This document shows, one piece after another, positions 18,520-28,023 of a DNA stretch of 64,000 nucleotides. The number at the start of each line of letters is the position of its first letter. Positions within the stretch are counted from its first letter, which is position 1. Under the pieces are notes generated by a model that ran no database searches, was not told the DNA's origin, and worked only from the letters and a program-made list of their open reading frames with translations. A program made the position numbers and the translations under genes. The DNA comes from Brumicola pallidula DSM 14239 = ACAM 615 (GTDB lineage Bacteria; Pseudomonadota; Gammaproteobacteria; Enterobacterales; Alteromonadaceae): contig NZ_AUAV01000016.1 in assembly GCF_000428905.1 (NCBI RefSeq), positions 90,199 to 154,198 of the forward strand, in the 5' to 3' direction.

Positions 18520-19236
18520 TTAACCCACGATTTTGGCCGTTGAAAACTGATATCTCATATTCCGATAAACACAAATATCAGTAATGCTGTCAGCCGCCTG
18601 ACGCGGTGCAGCTCGATAGTTTGTAGACACTCTATATTTGCCTTTAAGTTCACCTATACGGTGCCAACAATGACCATGCAGTAGCACTAAAGTGCCTTGT
18701 TTTGGTGACAACACAATTTGGTCATCGAAATCTTCAAACAATGGTCCTTGCGTTAATGCGCCTAGGCGATGAGAACCGGGACGAATGTATACTTGCCCTC
18801 CCAATTCATGGTCTACATCCATCGAGTAAACCAAACGGTTGAGATTAAACTGTGTGCTGTTTTCTGGCGGACAGTCTTGGTGCCAAGCTTGCCCTTTACT
18901 TCCTTCTTTGGAAAACATCACCATGCAATATTGATTTTTCCAGGCTTCGCCCAAAATCTGGCTGGTTAATTTTTTTAAGCGCATGTCATTTTCAAGCTTA
19001 TCAAAAAGTTCATGACCTTGATTTTGCGGAAACCATGGGATCACCTCGGTTTTTGATAAATCAATAAAACGCTGGTCGTGCTCGTAGGCAGGCGAATCAC
19101 CAAAATGAGACATAATAGAAGATTGTGTTTCAGACATTAACTTGGCGTCAAAAAAGCCTTCAATAACAATGAACCCTTGTTCCCAGAACAAGTTCGCCAA
19201 TGCATCATAGTCAAGATTATTTGGAGTTGTAGTCAT
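18520..19236 (-). CDS. Phytanoyl-CoA dioxygenase (PhyH) family protein
   Basis: This 238-residue enzyme is of the Fe(II)/2-oxoglutarate-dependent fold. The metal triad can be read as H119-x-D121 (AWHQD) with a distal His near 188-192 (HGHCWH), and R202 is the likely 2-oxoglutarate ligand. Family members hydroxylate varied small molecules and natural products, so the substrate is open. It starts 24 bases after the GH3 gene in the same direction and probably shares its transcript. That pairing hints at use of a glycoside aglycone or plant/algal product, as inference. Confidence 0.75.
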   Translation of the reverse strand: MTTTPNNLDYDALANLFWEQGFIVIEGFFDAKLMSETQSSIMSHFGDSPAYEHDQRFIDLSKTEVIPWFPQNQGHELFDKLENDMRLKKLTSQILGEAWKNQYCMVMFSKEGSKGQAWHQDCPPENSTQFNLNRLVYSMDVDHELGGQVYIRPGSHRLGALTQGPLFEDFDDQIVLSPKQGTLVLLHGHCWHRIGELKGKYRVSTNYRAAPRQAADSITDICVYRNMRYQFSTAKIVG

Positions 19237-19260
19237 TTATTTTTCTCTTTAGTCAAAGGT

Positions 19261-21078
19261 TCAATAATCCTGCAGTCCATAGCCAAACTTAAATAAAGCA
19301 TGCTCGGCGTAGGGTGCAATAGGAATATCAGCAAACTCAACTGGCCATGAATAAGGTGATTTTCCAGTTGGCTTGAATCCATCTATGGCAAATAGGAAAT
19401 CCGCTATACCGCCGCCTTCAGAACCAGGTAACCAAGCTGCAATAAACGCATCACTATTGTTTAAGTCCTGGTTAATCACCAAAACTCGACCAGAAATCAA
19501 TATCACGATTACTTTCTTATTGAGATTTTTACACCCTGTTATAAGTGCCTTGTGCTCATCACTTAACCATAATTCATCGCTGTCACCAACGCCTTCGGCA
19601 TATGGATTTTCACCTACAACAACAACTGCTTTTTGAGCTTGCATGCCCGCATAACATCCTTTTTCGGCGTATTCAACATTTGAGCTGACGGAATTTATAC
19701 CCTCAAGGATCGTGGTGGCTCCCGCATAACTGTGTGTTTGCCCTTGCCAGTTAATAGACCAACCACCGCTTTGCAAACCACTATTGTTGGCGTGAGTACC
19801 GACAACCGCGATGGGTTCGGAGGCATCTAATGGTAATGCTTGATTGTCATTTTTGAGCAATACCAACGATTCTCTTACGGCCTGACGGGCCACTGCTCGG
19901 TGTGCTTTTGAGCCAACACTGAGACTCAATTCTCTTTTTGCAAAGGGCTCAGAGAAAAGCCCTAAACTAAATTTCATCGCTAAAATTCGCTGCACTGCAT
20001 CATCAATTCGACTCATAGGTACGGTTTGGTCGATAATAGAAAGTTTTAATTTGCTCATGAACTCTTCATGATTGCCCGGTTGCATAGCCATATCAATACC
20101 GGCATTGATAACCTTGTGAGGCTCACCAAAACGCAATCCTCCATTCCAGTCAGTAAGCACCACTCCCTGAAAGCCTAACTCATTTTTCAACACATCGGTA
20201 ACCAAATGCGTATGTTGATGCATATTCAGGCCGTTATATGAATTAAATCCAACCATGATCGCAGCAACCCCCTGATCCACTGCGGCAGCATAAGGAGGCA
20301 AATAGCGTTCTCGCATTAACTCGTCGGTCATGACTGCATTGCCACCTTCAACACCACCCTCGGTTGCACCGTCACCAATGAAGTGTTTTGCTGTTGCGGC
20401 AATGGTATTTCGGTTTGCTAAATTACTGCCTTGATGTCCGCGAACTGAAGCAATAACGGCTGCTGTGGTAAGATCTCTATCTTCTGTAAAACCTTCATAT
20501 ACCCTTCCCCAATGCTCATGTTGTGGCATCGCAATACAAGGTGAAAATGTCCAATTAAAACCGGTGCCAGCAACTTCTGAAGCGGTAATTTGCGCAGCCT
20601 GTTTAATCAGTCCAAGGTTCCTAGTGGCGGCCATACCGATATTGTGTGGGAATATCACAGCTCCTTCAAAGGTATTTTGTCCGTGCACGGCATCCACCGC
20701 AATTAGCAAAGGAATACCTAAACGGGTTTGCAATGCACTGGATTGAAATTCATCAAATTTATTCACCCAGTCTATAGCGTTAGGACCCGGAGTAGGACCT
20801 TGTGTATGAATGATAGAACCGATATTTTTAGCACGGATAACCTCAGGGGAGACATTGTTATGCCAGACTGATTGGGTCATCTGACCAATTTTTTCATCCA
20901 AGGTCATTTCGGCTATTAACGCTTCAATCATATCGTCATAAGACTTGAACTGACACAAATCAAATTTTTGAGTACCCCATTCACAGATGACATCTACCTC
21001 AGATTCAGTTTTATTTGAGCGTAGATTAGTGCAGCCAGCTATCATTAATAGCAAGGTTAGTATTAGTGCTGTTCTCAT
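19261..21078 (-). CDS. Glycoside hydrolase family 3 beta-glucosidase-like lipoprotein
   Basis: This is a 605-residue lipoprotein with lipobox IAGC (Cys16). The GH3 N-terminal barrel includes KHFIGDGA (231-238) and nucleophile D310 in VVLTDWNGG. The C-terminal alpha/beta domain follows. Whole-length resemblance is to exo-beta-glucanases and beta-glucosidases of marine heterotrophs that trim laminarin or cello-oligosaccharides. The lipid anchor suggests periplasmic or outer-membrane display. It heads a probable two-gene operon with PhyH. An array of ten 13-bp repeats sits 27-156 bases upstream of the start and could influence its expression. Confidence 0.85.
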   Translation of the reverse strand: MRTALILTLLLMIAGCTNLRSNKTESEVDVICEWGTQKFDLCQFKSYDDMIEALIAEMTLDEKIGQMTQSVWHNNVSPEVIRAKNIGSIIHTQGPTPGPNAIDWVNKFDEFQSSALQTRLGIPLLIAVDAVHGQNTFEGAVIFPHNIGMAATRNLGLIKQAAQITASEVAGTGFNWTFSPCIAMPQHEHWGRVYEGFTEDRDLTTAAVIASVRGHQGSNLANRNTIAATAKHFIGDGATEGGVEGGNAVMTDELMRERYLPPYAAAVDQGVAAIMVGFNSYNGLNMHQHTHLVTDVLKNELGFQGVVLTDWNGGLRFGEPHKVINAGIDMAMQPGNHEEFMSKLKLSIIDQTVPMSRIDDAVQRILAMKFSLGLFSEPFAKRELSLSVGSKAHRAVARQAVRESLVLLKNDNQALPLDASEPIAVVGTHANNSGLQSGGWSINWQGQTHSYAGATTILEGINSVSSNVEYAEKGCYAGMQAQKAVVVVGENPYAEGVGDSDELWLSDEHKALITGCKNLNKKVIVILISGRVLVINQDLNNSDAFIAAWLPGSEGGGIADFLFAIDGFKPTGKSPYSWPVEFADIPIAPYAEHALFKFGYGLQDY

Positions 21079-21104
21079 GCATTTTCCAGTGTTAATTTTT
21101 ATTC

Positions 21105-21234
21105 AATAAAACGACTCAATAAAAGCAGTTAATAGAAGCTGTCAATAGAAGCTGTCAATAGAAGCTGTCAATAAAAGCGGTCAATAAAAGCGGTCAATAA
21201 AAGCGGTCAATAAAAGCGGTCAATAAAAGCGGTC
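21105..21234. repeat. 13-bp minisatellite, ten tandem units
   Basis: Ten head-to-tail units of 13 bases run without gaps. The last five read AATAAAAGCGGTC, three middle ones AATAGAAGCTGTC, and the first two are diverged. The perfect units at one end and the worn ones at the other show ongoing slippage or amplification. It lies in the leader/promoter region of the GH3 gene. Unit length is not a multiple of a helical turn (10.5) or far from it, so phasing effects are possible. Confidence 0.95.
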
Positions 21235-21274
21235 AATTCGAGTACGCAAAGCATAAAATCAGCGAATTGCTTAC

Positions 21275-22156
21275 CTAGTCGCTCGTCAATATATCGAATT
21301 TGAGTTGATTAATCGCATTTAGTACTAATATTTTTTCTTGAGAACTAATTTTAAAGGTATTTGCTTTTATAAACTCAGGTGACTCATATAATTCAACCAG
21401 TACAGCGTTGAACTTGTCTAACCAAGCTTTACTTGCGTCAGTCTTGTTACACATTAAATGCCCAGTAGATATGGGCTCAGTGCCATCAATTCTATACGAT
21501 AATAAATCAAAGGGTTGCATTTCGCTTTCGAATTCGGCAACTTCAGATGGAAATAAAATAGCATAGTTGGTTCTGCCTCGTTCAATCATTTTCGCTGAGC
21601 TTCCGTGTGACGTTAGTCCCTTAATAATGATCTTATTTTTGCTCGGTATCTTCCTTAAGGCAGCATCAACTAACTCACCATAACTGATGTCTTGCCAAAG
21701 CAATATGGTGTTTTGATTGTCATTGAACAATGAGGTTATATTTTTTATCTCACCGTCTTCATTTAGCAGGTCAACAGAAAGAGCTTGCATTCCTGGTCGC
21801 AAATAAAGTCGATTTGTCGACAAAAAACTGATCGGTAATGAAAAATAATAGTTATCTAAACGTTCGGCTGTCTTAAGTTTGAACAAGGCACACTTCGATT
21901 GTTCTGTGTCGATATCTAATTCAGCTAAGAGTCGGATAGTAGGGAGAAACTTAAGAGCAGCGTGACGCGTAATATTTTGCATGAACAAAAGGGTGGTCGC
22001 TGACACTGCGTTTTTAGCTTGTTGAGTTTCGTAGGTTTTAACAAAGGGAAGATAATCAAAGTAAATAGTCGGTTTATTTTCTGCATTTATGGTCGAGGCG
22101 GATGCATTACTTATGAAAACAAACAAAAGTAATGGGAAAAGCTTTATCAAGCCCAT
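21275..22156 (-). CDS. Periplasmic solute-binding protein, family 3-like
   Basis: This 293-residue protein has a signal peptide (cut near SNASAS). Its fold resembles amino-acid-type binding proteins of the TIGR02285-like group, common in Alteromonadales. These have two lobes with a hinge around FPSEVAEF and a conserved LMCNKTD-like stretch. No transporter permease or sensor gene is adjacent, so it may act as a stand-alone sensor partner. Ligand unknown. It reads toward the minisatellite and GH3. Confidence 0.6.
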   Translation of the reverse strand: MGLIKLFPLLLFVFISNASASTINAENKPTIYFDYLPFVKTYETQQAKNAVSATTLLFMQNITRHAALKFLPTIRLLAELDIDTEQSKCALFKLKTAERLDNYYFSLPISFLSTNRLYLRPGMQALSVDLLNEDGEIKNITSLFNDNQNTILLWQDISYGELVDAALRKIPSKNKIIIKGLTSHGSSAKMIERGRTNYAILFPSEVAEFESEMQPFDLLSYRIDGTEPISTGHLMCNKTDASKAWLDKFNAVLVELYESPEFIKANTFKISSQEKILVLNAINQLKFDILTSD

Positions 22157-22286
22157 CTTTTATCAAAACTCAAATTAAACAAATTAATCACTCTCCGTAT
22201 CCTTCATGAATAATACCTATATGACAATTTTGTAATGACCCATTTACGCTGCCTTTACCCAGTTTACGTGGCACCTTCGGATTTTA

Positions 22287-22345
22287 CAATCAACAATATA
22301 TGGTGAGTTTTCAATCAACAATATATGGTGAGTTTTCAATCAACA
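22287..22345. repeat. 25-bp direct duplication plus partial third copy
   Basis: Two perfect 25-base copies (CAATCAACAATATATGGTGA plus GTTTT) are followed by the first nine bases of a third. They lie in the divergent promoter region between the binding-protein gene and the hydrolase. It is a recent tandem duplication with no obvious coding role. Confidence 0.9.
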
Positions 22346-22494
22346 CAAGCTGCTATTCAAGGTTAATATAAGTAGGCTGCTAAGATAAAGATAGACTCAT
22401 ATGCATTTTTGTTCTAGCGTTTAGTTTAGCTCAATTAATACCGTAACGGGTTTCAATTATATTGAAAAAATAATAAAAAATAAGGGTTCACAAA

Positions 22495-23451
22495 GTGTCT
22501 AGATTTTTAAAGTATTGTCTGTATCTGTTTTTAATACTAGCAGCTTGCCTTGCCGCGTATATTTATATTAACAGTGCCCCCGACAAGTCTGTAGAAGAAC
22601 TCAGCCAACGATGGGCTCAAGAGCCTTCGCAATTTGTAAATATTGCGGGTATGAACATTCACTTAAGAGACGAAGGCCCCAAAAATGATCAAGACCCTAT
22701 TGTTTTAATACATGGCACAAGTGCGTCATTGCATACTTGGGATGGTTGGGTTGAGGCATTAAAAGAGGATCGCCGAGTTATTCGTTTTGATTTACCTGGA
22801 TTTGGTTTAACCGGGCCAGATCCAAAAAATAATTACAAAATTGAGCATTATGCTGATGTGGTTGTCGCTGTACTAGACCAATTAAACGTTAAAAAATGTG
22901 TGTTAGCTGGTAATTCTTTAGGTGGTTATGTTGCTTGGGCAACGGCGGTTCTGCATTCTGAAAGAGTATCTTCATTGGTCTTAGTCGATGCCAGTGGATA
23001 TCCCTTTAAGCCTGAATCGATTCCACTTGCCTTTAGATTGTCACAAAATCCGATAACCAGTGTGTTGTTAAAAAACGTTCTACCTAAATCACTGGTCGCG
23101 CAAAGTGTTAAGAATGTTTATGGAAATCCAGATTTGGTAAGCGATGAATTAGTTGATCGATACTACGATCTATCTCTTCGAGAGGGCAACCGTGATGCGT
23201 TGCAAGCGCGTTTTAAACAATCGTTCCCCGGGCTTTTAGTTGATAAGATTACAACGATTAATGTACCAACGCTGATCATATGGGGAGGGATGGACCGATT
23301 GATCCCGCCAAAGTGGGGGAAAAGATTCAATCAAGACATAGCAGACAGCCAATTGATTGTCTTTGATGAGTTAGGCCATGTACCTCATGAAGAAGATCCT
23401 CAATCAACCGTATTGGCGGTAAAACGTTTTTTGGAAGATATTAAGTATTGA
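22495..23451 (+). CDS. Membrane-anchored alpha/beta hydrolase
   Basis: This 318-residue protein has an N-terminal membrane anchor (about residues 5-25), so the catalytic domain probably faces the periplasm. The oxyanion segment HGTSASLHTW, nucleophile elbow GNSLGG (Ser141), acid D in WGGMDRLIPP and His in LGHVPHEEDP complete the triad. It starts at GTG after AAGGG. Substrate is unknown; relatives include esterases, epoxide hydrolases and C-C hydrolases. It is convergent with the SNF2 gene. Confidence 0.8.
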   Translation: MSRFLKYCLYLFLILAACLAAYIYINSAPDKSVEELSQRWAQEPSQFVNIAGMNIHLRDEGPKNDQDPIVLIHGTSASLHTWDGWVEALKEDRRVIRFDLPGFGLTGPDPKNNYKIEHYADVVVAVLDQLNVKKCVLAGNSLGGYVAWATAVLHSERVSSLVLVDASGYPFKPESIPLAFRLSQNPITSVLLKNVLPKSLVAQSVKNVYGNPDLVSDELVDRYYDLSLREGNRDALQARFKQSFPGLLVDKITTINVPTLIIWGGMDRLIPPKWGKRFNQDIADSQLIVFDELGHVPHEEDPQSTVLAVKRFLEDIKY

Positions 23452-23529
23452 CCTATGTTACAGGTACCGACAGGATGATAAACCAGACCAAGGCGTCATA
23501 GCACAAGCGACACAATTAGTTGCTCAAGC

Positions 23530-26500
23530 TTAAAACGTCTGTTTGAGTAAATTCAACATATCATCTACCGATAGCTTAGTAACTGCCTCGTTCCCCGACA
23601 AAAGCTTGTCTGCTAAGTCTCGTTTATGTTTGTGCAAGGCGACAATTTTCTCTTCAATCGTATTTTTGGCTATTAATCTGTAAATGGTAACGGGTCGTTT
23701 TTGCCCTATACGGTGGGCCCGGTCAGAAGCTTGCTCCTCCACCGCAGGGTTCCACCAAGGGTCCATGTGTATAACGTAGTCAGCGGCGGTTAAGTTTAAG
23801 CCTGACCCGCCTGCTTTTAGGCTAATTAAAAATATATCTCCTTCACCACTTTGAAATGCATTAACGCGTTTTTGTCTGTCTTTTTGTGGGGTTGAACCAT
23901 CTAAGTATTGGTAGCTAAATCCTTTAGCCTCAATGTGTTTTTTTATCAATTGTAAGTGCCCAACGAACTGACTAAAAATAAGTGCTTTGTGATTGTTGAC
24001 CTTGAGTTCATCTAATAATTCACTAAGCGCTGCTAATTTGGCGCTGGGTATGTCGGTTTCGGCCATGACTAATTTAGGGTTGCAGCAAGCTTGACGCAGT
24101 TTCACTAACTCGGCGAGCATTCGAATACGCTGTTCTCCGGGGTTGGCTTGCTGCCCACTTTGGCTAATGTTGTCTATCGCGTTGAGTCGCAATGCTTCAT
24201 AAAAATCGCGCTCTTTGGGGCTCATTTCTACTTGAATATTAATCTCTGTACGCGGCGGCAATTCAGTTAATACTTGGTTTTTCATTCGGCGTAAAATGAA
24301 GGGTTGAATCAAGGTTTTTAGCCCTTGGCTAGCTTTGCGCGCGGCCAATTTGTCTTCTTTTGCGTTTTCAATAGGGCTTGAGAAGCGTTCACCAAAGCGT
24401 TTTAGGTTGCCGAGTAAACCCGGGTTAATAAAGCGAAACAAGCTCCACAGTTCGGTTAGGTCGTTTTCAATCGGCGTGCCGGTGGTAATCATCTTAAACT
24501 CGCCTTTTAATGCCATAGCGGCTTTAGTGCGTTTGGTTAATGGGTTTTTTAGCGCTTGGGCTTCGTCGGCCACGATGGTGTGCCATTGTACTGTTTTGAG
24601 TATGTTAGTTTCGCGTTGTAATAATCCATAACTGATGATTACGCAGTCGAATGGGTTTAAATCGTTTAATAAACCCATTCTTTGCTCAGTATTAGTTGAG
24701 TCTGCAAATAATTTTATGTTCAGTGTGGGGGTAAATTTGATGGCTTCTTGGTGCCAGTTAAAGCAGACTGATGTCGGTGCAATAACTAAACTCGGCCCTT
24801 GGCCAGCCCGAGATAATAAAACCGCAAGCGCTTGTAAAGTTTTACCCAAGCCCATATCGTCGGCTAAACAGGCGCCTGCCCCCCAGTGCGCTAAACGTGA
24901 TGCCCAGTCGAACCCCTCTAATTGGTAGTCGCGCAATTGAGCTTGAAAGGTTGAAGGAATTTTCGGTTCAATGGTATTTGCTTGACGCATTTTTCGAGTT
25001 TGCTGATCCCAAGCATGAATCGTTTTCATGCGCATGCCAGCAGTGGCTTCTTCTATTTGCAAGCTGGCGAGTGGGTGAAATTTACCGTCGTCGGTAAGTT
25101 GATTGATTTGATCGAGTTTATGGCGTAAATCGTCAGACAAAGCGAGTATTTGATCCGCGCCAAGTTGAATAAAGCGTCCGTTACTATTTTTAACCAGTTC
25201 TAGTAGTTTTCGCAGTTCAATTACCTGCTCATTGCTTACGTGCAAGTCGCCTGTAATATCAAACCATTCACTTTTTTTACTAACAGATAACTGCAGATGC
25301 TGGCTGTCTAGTTTCTTAGTTAAGCTCACTTTTTTGCCTTTCGGCCAGCGCAGCACGACGTCAAAGCTTGCTCGCGTAATGGCCTCTTCCAACTGCTGGA
25401 GAGCGCCAAGTGCAGTTTGTAAATCGTCTAATAGTAAAACATTATCGGGCATATTCAAAAAGGCGGGACATGCTTGGTCGAGTTGGTCCAGTAATGCTTC
25501 CTCGCGCATCAAGTCGCGCTGCGTAGCAATACGCTTACCGTTTATATCGGTTGTTAAGCTCGCATTGCCAGCCCCAGGCTTAAATGCGGGCCCGTTCTGA
25601 CCAAATGGCATCACTACACAAGTAAATGCTAGCCCGTTTTGCGTTGGCTGAATATTAACCACTAAATTCGGATCGCACTGATGCGTTTCTAAGCCGGTAT
25701 CAAGTTCTGAAATATCTGACTGTATATTCAAAAAAGGAGCGACAGCTGATATGCCAACGAGTACCTTTTGTTTTGCACTGATGGGAATCAGCAAACCACC
25801 TTCACCAATTATTTTAGCAACCTTAAGGTGCTCAGGTGAAAATACCGTGAGCTGATAGTGGGTATCTGAAATAGACTTTAGGTTGTAAACCTGCTGTGCT
25901 TGGTCATATTCGTGTTCTTGGTGATCATCTATATCTTCCGATAAATCGGCAATACTTAAACAAAGTTGGTCGCCCTGCTGGCTAACTAGCAGTTCTGGTT
26001 CACGCTTAGTAAGCTCAATTGTTTGCGTTAAGTCGTCAGACTTGTATAAATTATCTATTCCAACAGCCGCATCGAGTGCCGATAACCCCTGCAATGAATA
26101 TTCAAGTTTGGAGTAATAACCCCAACTTTGATGAGCCGCAATGGCACGGCAAATTTTTTTATCGCTATCACTGAAGTAGCCAAATAGTTCGGTTTCTTCT
26201 TTTAAGCGTTTTAGCGATATGACACGTCCTTTGCTCCAGCCTGCTTTATTCAATTTTTGCTCGCGGGCCATCAAGCTGTTGCCATAATCCTGCACAAGTT
26301 CCCAAATCAATCGGACTGGCTTAGTTACTGTTTCAGTATGGGCTGTTAGCGCTTTTTCTGTATTCGGGTTAAGCGCAATTAATTTATCGAGGGCTAAATC
26401 CCATTGTGATTTGGTTTCAATAAGAGCGGTAATATCGATCAGTTTTGATTTACTGATGGCTTGTTTATTGCTGAAACGGGCTGCCATTTGCTCACATAGA

Positions 26501-27825
26501 TTGGCAAATAAGGGGTAAGCAAGTTGATTAAAACGGGTCTGATATTTTACTGCTAATTCATTAAGTGCCATGTCTTTACTTTGGTTACACCAAATCTGTG
26601 ACAGCAAATAATTAAAATAACCTAGCTGGTGGCAAAAAAAGTCAATTTCTTCATCAGCACAATTATATTTTATATTGATATTATATTTTTCGCCTGTCGA
26701 TAAGCTTGCAATAGGTTTCACAACACCGCGCCCGATAACGTAAAAATCGCTGTTAACTTTACGGTCACTTTCTTCAAATTCGACTTGTTGTAGTGCAGTT
26801 GAAAAGTAACTAACATCCTGCTGATTAGCGTGGACCATCAATGCCAATTTATAAAAATAGCCTAACACTTCGTTTAAATACTGCTTTTTTCGTTTGGTGA
26901 GTTTGTTTTTAGCCAGCAACGCTTTTTCAAAACAGGTAATAGCCTGCTGGTTATCCCCTGTCAAAAAGTAATAAGTACCTAGTAATTGCAATCCATAACT
27001 ACTGTTGTCTGTTGAAGCTTGTATGCGCTCAAAGTCGTCAAAGCGCATTTGATATAGATATTGTTCGGCAAGTAAATGATGACAGTGAATGTTAAATGAA
27101 GAGCTTGCACTTTGGGGATGGGCTGCGCAAACTTCCTCTAATATGCTGATAGGGTATGCACAGCTTTGTCCGTGTATTTGAAACGTTCTGATAAGTGTTG
27201 CAAAAGCTTGATACTGCAACATATTAGGTAATTTTAAAAAGGTATCTAAATTAAATGGTAAAAAAAGAATCTCAACTAATATACTATTTTGAATATGGTC
27301 AATGATTTGTGGGTTTTTATTAAATGCTAATGCACCTTCAACCTGATCTATTTGATGCATATAAAAAAGGTCTCGAATAACTCTGCATCTATCGACTTCT
27401 TTTATGCGCAAATGATGACTAGTAAATACAGGTGAAACTTGCTCCGCGGCCATTATTATTTCGAGCAATTTTTCATGCGCTGTGCACTCATATGCAGTGC
27501 GTAATTTGTCAATTTCAATGGTTAAACGATGGGCTAGTAATCTATTGATTTGCAAGCCATCCTTGCTTGAGATCAACAGCGAGCACTCAATCAGGTGGTT
27601 TCTTTGCTGTGCATTTAACCGGTATTCTTCTTTTGTTTTTAGTACAAAACCTCTACTGTCTAATATATCTATTATTTGTCCTAACTTGGCAATGCCGATA
27701 GGCTTGTACACTACAGCCAAAATCATTAATGTATTTTTTTCGGATTCACTAAGCCTTAAAAAAACCTGATATAAAAGTGCTATCTGCTGGTGGATTTGTG
27801 GCTGGATTAAAGCAACAGGATTCAT
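23530..27825 (-). CDS. SNF2-family DEAD/DEAH-box helicase (very large)
   Basis: This is a 1431-residue protein. The C-terminal third (about 960-1420) is a complete SNF2 motor: DDMGLGKT (Walker A), DEAQ, a TGTPIEND block, LDGSTPQKDR and the closing HRIGQ. The first 500 residues look like helical repeats of the TPR kind. The middle contains a SWIM-less extension and a helicase-associated domain. Bacterial relatives include RapA-type transcription recycling factors and phage-defence helicases, but none is a sure match. It stands alone between converging and diverging genes, so the role is open. Confidence 0.85.
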   Translation of the reverse strand: MNPVALIQPQIHQQIALLYQVFLRLSESEKNTLMILAVVYKPIGIAKLGQIIDILDSRGFVLKTKEEYRLNAQQRNHLIECSLLISSKDGLQINRLLAHRLTIEIDKLRTAYECTAHEKLLEIIMAAEQVSPVFTSHHLRIKEVDRCRVIRDLFYMHQIDQVEGALAFNKNPQIIDHIQNSILVEILFLPFNLDTFLKLPNMLQYQAFATLIRTFQIHGQSCAYPISILEEVCAAHPQSASSSFNIHCHHLLAEQYLYQMRFDDFERIQASTDNSSYGLQLLGTYYFLTGDNQQAITCFEKALLAKNKLTKRKKQYLNEVLGYFYKLALMVHANQQDVSYFSTALQQVEFEESDRKVNSDFYVIGRGVVKPIASLSTGEKYNINIKYNCADEEIDFFCHQLGYFNYLLSQIWCNQSKDMALNELAVKYQTRFNQLAYPLFANLCEQMAARFSNKQAISKSKLIDITALIETKSQWDLALDKLIALNPNTEKALTAHTETVTKPVRLIWELVQDYGNSLMAREQKLNKAGWSKGRVISLKRLKEETELFGYFSDSDKKICRAIAAHQSWGYYSKLEYSLQGLSALDAAVGIDNLYKSDDLTQTIELTKREPELLVSQQGDQLCLSIADLSEDIDDHQEHEYDQAQQVYNLKSISDTHYQLTVFSPEHLKVAKIIGEGGLLIPISAKQKVLVGISAVAPFLNIQSDISELDTGLETHQCDPNLVVNIQPTQNGLAFTCVVMPFGQNGPAFKPGAGNASLTTDINGKRIATQRDLMREEALLDQLDQACPAFLNMPDNVLLLDDLQTALGALQQLEEAITRASFDVVLRWPKGKKVSLTKKLDSQHLQLSVSKKSEWFDITGDLHVSNEQVIELRKLLELVKNSNGRFIQLGADQILALSDDLRHKLDQINQLTDDGKFHPLASLQIEEATAGMRMKTIHAWDQQTRKMRQANTIEPKIPSTFQAQLRDYQLEGFDWASRLAHWGAGACLADDMGLGKTLQALAVLLSRAGQGPSLVIAPTSVCFNWHQEAIKFTPTLNIKLFADSTNTEQRMGLLNDLNPFDCVIISYGLLQRETNILKTVQWHTIVADEAQALKNPLTKRTKAAMALKGEFKMITTGTPIENDLTELWSLFRFINPGLLGNLKRFGERFSSPIENAKEDKLAARKASQGLKTLIQPFILRRMKNQVLTELPPRTEINIQVEMSPKERDFYEALRLNAIDNISQSGQQANPGEQRIRMLAELVKLRQACCNPKLVMAETDIPSAKLAALSELLDELKVNNHKALIFSQFVGHLQLIKKHIEAKGFSYQYLDGSTPQKDRQKRVNAFQSGEGDIFLISLKAGGSGLNLTAADYVIHMDPWWNPAVEEQASDRAHRIGQKRPVTIYRLIAKNTIEEKIVALHKHKRDLADKLLSGNEAVTKLSVDDMLNLLKQTF

Positions 27826-28023
27826 GTTAGTGCGATTCTTAATGTTTCTTTATATTCTAATGCACCGAAATTAACAAAAATACTGCACGTAAACAATCAT
27901 TCCTTAATGTGTTTAAAAATAGTGTAAGTACATCAGCATTATGCTTTTCTAGGTTTGCTGATAGCAGGCAATGGTCTATGTTAAGGTTTCATCAGCGCTA
28001 AATTTTATTAAAGAGGATACAAA

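Noticed and set aside
21105..21234. Possible CRISPR array
   Set aside because: Units are 13 bases with no spacers, so it is a plain tandem repeat, and no cas genes are present.
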